From an uncultured Bacilli bacterium (GTDB lineage Bacteria > Bacillota_I > Bacilli_A > RF39 > UBA660): a DNA stretch of 10,957 nt. Shown piece after piece: positions 5,340-10,957 of this stretch. The position numbers were made by a program, and so were the translations under genes. The first letter of the stretch is position 1. The number at the start of each line of letters is the position of its first letter. The stretch lies in assembly GCA_934086255.1 (NCBI GenBank), contig CAKOIB010000041.1, forward strand, positions 1 to 10,957. Direction: 5' to 3'. The notes under the pieces are model-generated. The model was not told where the DNA came from. It did not search any database and saw nothing but the letters and a program-made list of their open reading frames with translations.

Positions 5340-6005
5340 TTATAGATCAATACCATCAATACTAGTATTATAAATCCATTCTTTTAAATCAGTATTATCA
5401 TCAGTCTCATAAAAATTAATTAATTTTTCAAAAAATGTACTTTGATTATCTTGAGAAATTGTTATAATACCACATCCGTTATCTATCATAATTTTATTGG
5501 CAAATAACATCGCTACTCTCTTATTACCATCAATAAACATTTGTCTGCGCATTATCCATAGCATTATTTCTATAGCTATTTCTGTTTTTGTTTTATCATT
5601 TTGATTAAGTAAATAGTCAAGTTCTTCTTTGATTTGGCTTTCAATAGGAAATTGTGATTTCCAAGTAGTTCCCCCGATATTTACTGGTGTACTTCTTAGT
5701 TTTCCTAGATTTTGATCAAGAACCAATTTATCACAAACTAATTTATGGATTTGACAAAGTTCTTTATAATCATAATCTATATCATTGTTTTCAAGTATAA
5801 ATTGCCAAGCATATTTTAAATTATTAATGGCAATTATATTGTCTACTGTTAAACCATTAACTATGCCACCATCATAAATAACTTGTGTTTCTGGATAAGT
5901 AACCCCTATTCCTTCCAAATTAGCACTTTTCCAAATATAATCTACTATATTTCTTTTAGCAACGAATACATTCTGTTCTCTTGTTAATTCAAATTTATCT
6001 TTCAC
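5340..6005 (-). CDS. Fic/DOC-fold protein with Gln in place of the catalytic His
   Basis: The protein has 221 residues. The Fic active loop HPFxxGN(G/K)R appears as QMFIDGNKR (155-163): F157, D159, G160, N161 and R163 are kept, but the general-base His is Gln155. Fic enzymes transfer AMP or related groups from nucleotides to target side chains, and the His is needed in studied members, so this protein may be inactive as a transferase, a binder, or may use other chemistry. SANLEG (27-32) fits the N-terminal inhibitory motif (S/T)xxxE(G/N) of class II Fic proteins, so the regulatory part is retained. GKLRSTPVNIGGTTW (101-115) corresponds to the segment before the target-docking flap. The start is GTG at 6005, supported by AGGTGAT (6015-6009); no nearby in-frame ATG exists. 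The gene lies 19 bases after nifJ, so it is probably co-transcribed. No antitoxin-like gene is adjacent. The fold call is secure; the activity is unknown. Confidence 0.88.
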   Translation of the reverse strand: MKDKFELTREQNVFVAKRNIVDYIWKSANLEGIGVTYPETQVIYDGGIVNGLTVDNIIAINNLKYAWQFILENNDIDYDYKELCQIHKLVCDKLVLDQNLGKLRSTPVNIGGTTWKSQFPIESQIKEELDYLLNQNDKTKTEIAIEIMLWIMRRQMFIDGNKRVAMLFANKIMIDNGCGIITISQDNQSTFFEKLINFYETDDNTDLKEWIYNTSIDGIDL

Positions 6006-6024
6006 TTTATCACCTACTTATAAC

Positions 6025-9000
6025 TTATTTACTTGCATCTTCTTTTAATTCATTATCTTTTTCAATAGAGTTTTCTTTATTCTTTTCTAACAAGTCTGAT
6101 TTAATTCGATATCTATTTTCTCTTTCAAATATTAAATCATATTTAGAAAAATCACTTTTACTATCAAGTTTTAATTCTTTTGTTACTGGGTTATATCTAT
6201 AAAGTGGAAAATATCCAGATTCTGCTGCTAGCTTTTCTTCTTTTATAGAGTCTTTCATACCAGTTTTTATTCCATGTGATATACATGGAGAATATGCAAT
6301 CACAATAGAAGGACCATCATATTCATTTGCCTCTTTTAAAGCTTTAATTGTTTGCATATAATTTGCTCCAAGTGATATTGTTGCAACATAAACATGAGGA
6401 TATGTCATTGCAATACGTGCTAAATCCTTTTTCTGAGTTTTTTTACCACTACTTGCAAACTTTGCAACTGCTCCACATCTAGTTGATTTAGATGATTGAC
6501 CCCCGGTATTAGAATAAACCTCAGTATCAAGAACAAGAATATTAACATTTAGATTATTAGCAAGAACATGATCAATTCCTCCGAAACCAATGTCATAAGC
6601 CCATCCGTCTCCACCAACCATCCAGATTGATTTATCTTTTAAATATTTTTTAAACGGCAATATTTCATTAAAATCCTCATAATCAAGTTCATCATATACT
6701 TTAAAAGAAACATCTTTACTATAGTTATTTAAATACTCATTAATTAATTCTTTATTTCTAGCATTTACTTTATCTACATTTTCCCTCATTATCCTTTTTA
6801 TTTTTTCTTTATAATGAGACTCTGATACTGCAATACCAAAACCAAACTCTGCATTATCTTCGAATAAAGAATTAGCCCAAGGTATACTATAAGGTGTATT
6901 AGGTAAACTAGCACCATATATTGAAGAACATCCTGTAGCATTTGCTATCATTAAATTATCCCCGAACAATTGAGTAAGAAGTTTTATATATGGTGTTTCC
7001 CCACATCCAGCACATGCACCATGGAATTCAAATAATGGCTTTCTAAATTGACTTCCCTTTACTGTATCAATACTCATTACTCTTTTTTCTGATACTTTTT
7101 CTAAGTAATTATGTTTTTCTATTTCTTTATCTTTACATTTTTCAATAGACTCCATTGTAATAGCTTTAGTAGGACAAACTCCCGCACATAAAGAACATCC
7201 AGTACAATCAAGTGGACTTATACCAATTGTAAACTTTAAATCATGATCCTTTATTTTAGCATCTTTTAAATCTGATTTAACTGCCTCTGGTGCAGATTCA
7301 ACTTCATCATTATCAAGTAAGTATGGTCTTACTACAGCATGAGGACATACAAATGAGCATAAATTACACATGATACATTTTTCTTTATCATAACATGGTA
7401 CAACACTACTTATTCCTCTTTTTTCTAGTTTAGATAGCCCTGCTTCATATGTACCATCAACATTATTTTTAAAATCACTTACCTTTAAGTCATTACCTTT
7501 GGCATGTTCTAAATAAGAGAAAATAGTATTATCTACTTCTTCCATTTTATAATCTTGTTTTAAGTTTTCTATATCTACTTTAACTAAACTATTTTTTGCA
7601 TCTTTTATAGCATTTATATTAGAATTAACTACATCCTCACCCTTTTTACTAAAATTCTTTCTTATCATTTGTTCTATATAAGTAGATAGTTCATTCTCAT
7701 TCACTATATTCATAAGATCTAAAATTACCATTTCCATAATTGTACTTATTTTATTTGGTATATTATTATTTCTTGCTATTTCTGATGCATTTACTATATA
7801 AAAACTTATATTTTTATCTTTCATAATATTAATCATTTCTATAGGTATTTCTAAGCTATCAATATCTTTTTCAGTATTTAGTAAAAATATTCCATTTTCT
7901 TTTATTCCCTTTAAAAGATCATACTTACTAAGATATGTATCTTTTGAACACACTACTACCTTAGGACTATCAACATAATAAGTACTTAGTATTTCTTCAT
8001 CACTAAATCTTAAATGACTTTTTGTAACCCCTCCAGATTTTTTAGAATCATATTCAAAATACCCTTGTACATATTTATTTGTATTATCTCCGACGATTGT
8101 TAAAATATCTTTAGATGTTGTAACCATTCCATCAGAACCATAACCAAAGATTAATAATTCTTCATAATTCTTAGTAAACTTAGTATCAGTTTTATCAAGA
8201 GAAAGATTAGTTACATCATCCATTATTCCTATTGTAAAATTATGTAAATTATCAGTATCTAAAAAATTATAAACTGCTTCAATATCATTAAGATTAGTAT
8301 CTTTACTAGACAATCCATATCTACCATTTATTATCTTTATATCAGTATCTTTTAGTACCTCACATACATCTAAATATAATGGCTCTCCATTTGCACCAGG
8401 TTCTTTTGTTCTATCGAGTACTGCTATTTTCTTTATATTTTTAGGAAGTACATCTAAAAAATATTTTTTAGAAAATGGTCGATATAAATGAACCTCAACT
8501 AATCCAACAGAATCATTATACTTTAAATACTCTTTTATTGTTTCACAAACTGATCCCATTGCTATTATCACATTAGTAGCATCTTTATTTCCATAATAAT
8601 TAAATGGTTTATAATCTTTTCCTGTAATTTTATTTATTTCACTCATATAATTATTTACTATATCTGGAAGTGCCAAATAATAAGGATTACGTGCTTCAAC
8701 AGCTTGAAAATATATTTGATCCCCTTGATTTGTTCCCTTTGTTTTTGGATTATCAATATCAAGACCTCTTTTTCTAAAATCATTTAACGCTTTATAATCA
8801 ATAAGTTTTTCCACTTTAGAAAAATCTATTACATCAATCTTATTATATTCATGACTAGTCCTAAAACCATCAAAGAAGTTTAAGAATGGTATTTTCCCCT
8901 TTATTGTAGATAAATAAACAACATTAGTTAAATCCATTACTTGTTGAACAGAAGATGTAGCAAAAATTGCAAAACCAGTTGCACGAGCTGAATATATATC

Positions 9001-9375
9001 ACTATGATCACCCATTATTGATAAAGCATGAGTTGCTATAGTACGTGCTGCGACATTAATAACACAAGGTAGTTGTTCCCCTGCTATTTTATACATATTT
9101 GGTAACATTAAAAGTAATCCTTGACTAGCAGTATATGTACTAGATAATACTCCATTAAGTAACATACCATGCACCATTCCAATAGCACCTGCTTCACTTT
9201 GCATTTCCACTATATCTACTACATCACCATAAAAATTAACCTCTTTTAAAGAAGACATTAAATCCATATGTTCTGCCATAGTTGAGGCTGGTGTTATAGG
9301 ATATATTCCTGCACATTCTGTAAACTTATATGATACTAAAGCACATGCTTTATTTCCATCCATTATTTGTTTCAT
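6025..9375 (-). CDS. nifJ: Pyruvate:ferredoxin (flavodoxin) oxidoreductase
   Basis: A single-chain enzyme converting pyruvate, CoA and oxidised ferredoxin into acetyl-CoA, CO2 and reduced ferredoxin; a cytoplasmic key step of anaerobic fermentation. Its 1116 residues are slightly below the usual ~1170-1200. In order: pyruvate-binding domain with YPITPASTMAEHMD (25-38, T28 the likely active-site Thr), R111; GYGSDGMV (411-418) of the CoA-related domain; two ferredoxin-type clusters, C667/C670/C673/C677 and C724/C727/C730/C734; proximal-cluster cysteines C788, C791, C816 and C1031, spaced as in the Desulfovibrio africanus enzyme; and the thiamine diphosphate/Mg site GDGWAYDIGFGG (922-933) with DTEVYSNTGGQ (950-960 region). 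All cofactor residues are present, so it should be active. A charged, Lys/Glu-rich tail follows residue ~1090. Start ATG 9375 has AGGTGAT at 9387-9381. It is first in an operon with the fic-like gene. Confidence 0.97.
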   Translation of the reverse strand: MKQIMDGNKACALVSYKFTECAGIYPITPASTMAEHMDLMSSLKEVNFYGDVVDIVEMQSEAGAIGMVHGMLLNGVLSSTYTASQGLLLMLPNMYKIAGEQLPCVINVAARTIATHALSIMGDHSDIYSARATGFAIFATSSVQQVMDLTNVVYLSTIKGKIPFLNFFDGFRTSHEYNKIDVIDFSKVEKLIDYKALNDFRKRGLDIDNPKTKGTNQGDQIYFQAVEARNPYYLALPDIVNNYMSEINKITGKDYKPFNYYGNKDATNVIIAMGSVCETIKEYLKYNDSVGLVEVHLYRPFSKKYFLDVLPKNIKKIAVLDRTKEPGANGEPLYLDVCEVLKDTDIKIINGRYGLSSKDTNLNDIEAVYNFLDTDNLHNFTIGIMDDVTNLSLDKTDTKFTKNYEELLIFGYGSDGMVTTSKDILTIVGDNTNKYVQGYFEYDSKKSGGVTKSHLRFSDEEILSTYYVDSPKVVVCSKDTYLSKYDLLKGIKENGIFLLNTEKDIDSLEIPIEMINIMKDKNISFYIVNASEIARNNNIPNKISTIMEMVILDLMNIVNENELSTYIEQMIRKNFSKKGEDVVNSNINAIKDAKNSLVKVDIENLKQDYKMEEVDNTIFSYLEHAKGNDLKVSDFKNNVDGTYEAGLSKLEKRGISSVVPCYDKEKCIMCNLCSFVCPHAVVRPYLLDNDEVESAPEAVKSDLKDAKIKDHDLKFTIGISPLDCTGCSLCAGVCPTKAITMESIEKCKDKEIEKHNYLEKVSEKRVMSIDTVKGSQFRKPLFEFHGACAGCGETPYIKLLTQLFGDNLMIANATGCSSIYGASLPNTPYSIPWANSLFEDNAEFGFGIAVSESHYKEKIKRIMRENVDKVNARNKELINEYLNNYSKDVSFKVYDELDYEDFNEILPFKKYLKDKSIWMVGGDGWAYDIGFGGIDHVLANNLNVNILVLDTEVYSNTGGQSSKSTRCGAVAKFASSGKKTQKKDLARIAMTYPHVYVATISLGANYMQTIKALKEANEYDGPSIVIAYSPCISHGIKTGMKDSIKEEKLAAESGYFPLYRYNPVTKELKLDSKSDFSKYDLIFERENRYRIKSDLLEKNKENSIEKDNELKEDASK

Positions 9376-9401
9376 TAATAATCACCTTTTCTTTCTATTA
9401 T

Positions 9402-9430
9402 ATTATATAATAGATTATGTTTTTTTTAAA
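9402..9430 (-). promoter_or_regulatory. Probable promoter of the nifJ-fic operon
   Basis: On the minus strand TTTAAA (9430-9425; TT-A-A of TTGACA matched) is followed after 17 bases by TATAAT (9407-9402). This gives a short leader before AGGTGAT (9387-9381) and the ATG at 9375. The surrounding DNA is almost pure A/T, so chance matches are possible. Confidence 0.5.
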
Positions 9431-9462
9431 TAGATATCTTTTGTTTATAATAAATAATACTA

Positions 9463-9492
9463 AAAAATAGTACTTTTTCAAGCACTATTTTT
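9463..9492 (-). terminator. Intrinsic terminator overlapping the stop codon of the 101-residue gene
   Basis: AAAAATAGT (9463-9471) pairs with ACTATTTTT (9484-9492) around a 12-base loop, and on the minus strand the stem runs into a T-rich tail. The TAG stop (9487-9485) lies inside the stem. It separates the small gene from the nifJ-fic operon. Confidence 0.75.
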
Positions 9493-9790
9493 CTATTATT
9501 TCTCTAATATCTTTAATATATATACTGTTTCCATCAATAGTAATTATTTTATCATTTATTGTTCCTGCGATTCGTGTATCATAAGTATTATTATCTGTTT
9601 TAATTATTACTTTTTTATTAAAAATATAACCATCTTTATTCATTAATTCTTTTAATTTATCTATAGGATCTATTTTATGCCTTTCATCAAGATTAGAAGT
9701 TGATTCTTCAATAAAAGAATAATACACTTTTTTATTATTATTTATTCTATTACTAATATTTGGTTTAAAAATACTTGGTTTTTTTTCCAT
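9485..9790 (-). CDS. Hypothetical protein, 101 residues
   Basis: I do not recognise the family with certainty. Residues 1-45 are polar, Asn/Ser/Lys-rich and probably disordered. A helix (IDPIDKLKELMNKDG, about 41-55) leads into a compact all-beta C-terminal half (FNKKVIIKTDNNTYDTRIAG...KIITIDGNSIYIKDIREI, 57-98) whose strand pattern recalls a small SH3- or Sm-like barrel. There is no signal peptide or membrane segment. The ATG at 9790 has a strong AAGGAGAG site (9803-9796), and a minus-strand TATAAT lies at 9814-9809. The gene is monocistronic, ends in its own terminator, and is divergent from the SEDS gene. The good ribosome binding site and terminator argue that it is real. Confidence 0.75.
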   Translation of the reverse strand: MEKKPSIFKPNISNRINNNKKVYYSFIEESTSNLDERHKIDPIDKLKELMNKDGYIFNKKVIIKTDNNTYDTRIAGTINDKIITIDGNSIYIKDIREIIEK

Positions 9791-9857
9791 ATAATCTCTC
9801 CTTAATTAATTATATGTTTTAAAGTATAAAAAATTATAAAAATATAATACTATAAAT
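9791..9857. promoter_or_regulatory. Divergent promoter region between small gene and SEDS gene
   Basis: The 67-base gap is almost entirely A/T. It holds a minus-strand TATAAT (9814-9809) for the small gene and a plus-strand TATAAT (9843-9848) for the SEDS gene. No convincing -35 is seen for either. If the plus-strand -10 is used, transcription would begin about three bases before the ATG at 9858. TATAAA at 9825-9830 is an alternative -10 that would leave a short leader. Confidence 0.4.
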
Positions 9858-10952
9858 ATGAAAACAAAGTTAAACATTAATAAAAATTATCTTTATTTAC
9901 TAGCATTATTCTATGTATGTAGTATTACTTCAATATATAGTTTTTCTAGCTTTTTATACTCTAATATATTTACATTAGTAATAAAACAAACATGCTTTTA
10001 TATACTTGGTTTTATTTTAATATTATTAATCCAAAAAATAGGATTTAATAAAATATTAAAATACAGTATTCATATTTATTTAATTAATATATTTCTTCTT
10101 TTACTAGTTCTTTTTATCGGCGAAGAAATAAATGGTATAAAAGCATGGTTTACTATTCCTTTTTTTGGTTCTTTTCAACCCAGTGAGTTTATGAAAATAC
10201 CATTAGTTATTTTAATTGCAAAAATTATTAGTAATGATATTAAAAATAAGAACAATGAATTTTTATTAATAATTAAAGTTATAATAATTATATTAATTCC
10301 ATCATTAATAACTTTTTTAGAGCCTGATACTGGTGCAGTAATAATATATTTAGTTATTGGTTTTATTATGCTATTTACCTCAGGAATAAGTTATAAGTGG
10401 TTTATTTTATTAGGAATAGTAATACTCTTATTATCCGGATCATTTTTTTATCTTTATTTATTCAATACTGATTTATTTATAAATATCTTTGGTAGTAATT
10501 TCTTTTATCGATTTGACAGAATACTAGATTGGCAAAACTCTAGTGGAATGCAATTAATGAACTCTTTAATAGCAATTTCTTCCTCAGGATATTTTGGTAA
10601 TGGTATAAGTAATATATTATTATATTTTCCCGAAGGACATACTGATTTTATTTTTGCAAGTTTCTCTTCAATATTTGGATTATTTGGTATACTTATCCTA
10701 ATAATTTCAATTGTCATTTTTGATTTATTAATTATTAAAACTGCAAAAAAAAGTAAAAACAATACAAACAAACTAATTTGTATTGGTTTTCTTGGAGTGT
10801 TTATATATCAACAAATACAAAATATTTGTATGACCGTAGGTATTCTTCCTATAACAGGAATTACTCTTCCCTTTATATCATATGGAGGTTCCAGTTTAAT
10901 ATCTTTTATGATTATACTTGGAATAATAATGGCAATAGATAGTAAAAAATAA
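9858..10952 (+). CDS. FtsW/RodA/SpoVE family (SEDS) peptidoglycan glycosyltransferase
   Basis: SEDS proteins are polytopic membrane glycosyltransferases that polymerise lipid II with a partner class B PBP. This 364-residue protein has about ten hydrophobic segments and the family motifs in order: GxKAWFxIPFFGSFQPSEFMK (93-113), EPDTG (155-159), NSLIAISSSGYFGNG (235-249, family NSxxAIGSGGxxGxG), PEGHTDFIF (258-266, with D263 the likely catalytic Asp) and LPFISYGGSS (337-346). The usual acidic GEE-type residues after HTDFIFA are replaced by SFSSIFG. Length and motifs do not separate FtsW from RodA, so no symbol is given. No Shine-Dalgarno sequence precedes the ATG at 9858, unlike nearly every other gene here; a perfect -10 at 9843-9848 would make the mRNA almost leaderless. 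The gene is complete. One base after its stop, ATG at 10954-10956 may begin another gene cut off by the window edge. Confidence 0.93.
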   Translation: MKTKLNINKNYLYLLALFYVCSITSIYSFSSFLYSNIFTLVIKQTCFYILGFILILLIQKIGFNKILKYSIHIYLINIFLLLLVLFIGEEINGIKAWFTIPFFGSFQPSEFMKIPLVILIAKIISNDIKNKNNEFLLIIKVIIIILIPSLITFLEPDTGAVIIYLVIGFIMLFTSGISYKWFILLGIVILLLSGSFFYLYLFNTDLFINIFGSNFFYRFDRILDWQNSSGMQLMNSLIAISSSGYFGNGISNILLYFPEGHTDFIFASFSSIFGLFGILILIISIVIFDLLIIKTAKKSKNNTNKLICIGFLGVFIYQQIQNICMTVGILPITGITLPFISYGGSSLISFMIILGIIMAIDSKK

Positions 10953-10957
10953 AATGG

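Noticed and set aside
5340..6005. Fic/antitoxin toxin-antitoxin pair
   Set aside because: The upstream neighbour is nifJ, no small antitoxin gene is adjacent, and the catalytic His is missing. The inhibitory motif is within the protein itself.
5981..6202. Plus-strand 73-residue frame across the nifJ-fic junction
   Set aside because: It overlaps two confident genes on the other strand and has no ribosome binding site.
10505..10771. Minus-strand 88-residue frame inside the SEDS gene
   Set aside because: It is antisense to strongly conserved SEDS motifs and has no ribosome binding site; a compositional shadow.
1..10957. Mollicutes-type genetic code (TGA as Trp)
   Set aside because: All long genes end normally and encode Trp by TGG, for example in nifJ and the SEDS gene.

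Overview
The window is very AT-rich DNA from a bacterium that uses the standard genetic code: all long frames are open with TGA read as a stop, and Trp is encoded by TGG. Shine-Dalgarno sites are of the AAGGAGG or AGGTGAT kind. A pyruvate:ferredoxin oxidoreductase points to an anaerobe that ferments through ferredoxin. Together with the very low G+C, the Gly-X-Y/BclA-like surface-type protein and the SEDS protein, this suggests an uncultured Bacillota (Firmicutes), possibly a gut Bacilli or Tenericutes-like lineage. That placement is an inference; no rRNA or other phylogenetic marker is present.

Layout. Bases 1-186 hold a candidate small RNA gene on the + strand with a near-consensus promoter and an intrinsic terminator. 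It converges on a DUF3800 protein gene (187-903, minus), which carries an unexpected CxxCxxCxxxCP cluster. Bases 1049-2530 (+) encode a collagen-like protein built from 198-bp DNA repeats and ending in a BclA-like globular domain. Bases 2559-5034 (minus) are a two-gene unit: recG followed by an unrecognised 160-residue protein. Bases 5035-5339 contain no protein gene, but they hold the recG promoter and a second candidate small RNA gene (+). That gene has the same promoter pattern as the first and again converges on an accessory gene. Bases 5340-9375 (minus) are an operon of pyruvate:ferredoxin oxidoreductase (nifJ) followed by a Fic-fold protein whose catalytic His position is Gln. Bases 9485-9790 (minus) encode a small unknown protein. 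Bases 9858-10952 (+) encode an FtsW/RodA (SEDS) cell-wall polymerase reading off the right edge.

How the genes relate. NifJ (central metabolism), RecG (replication-fork rescue) and the SEDS protein (peptidoglycan synthesis) are ordinary core functions. The accessory part is the DUF3800 protein, the Fic-like protein, the collagen-like protein and the two unassigned RNAs. Two promoter styles are visible. The two RNA candidates have TTGACTTTTA-N13-TATTAT, whereas recG and the DUF3800 gene use an extended -10, GTGGTATAAT, without a good -35. I see no CRISPR array, insertion sequence, tRNA, rRNA or phage gene. The strongest leads for something new are the two RNAs, the cysteine cluster in the DUF3800 protein and the His-less Fic protein.
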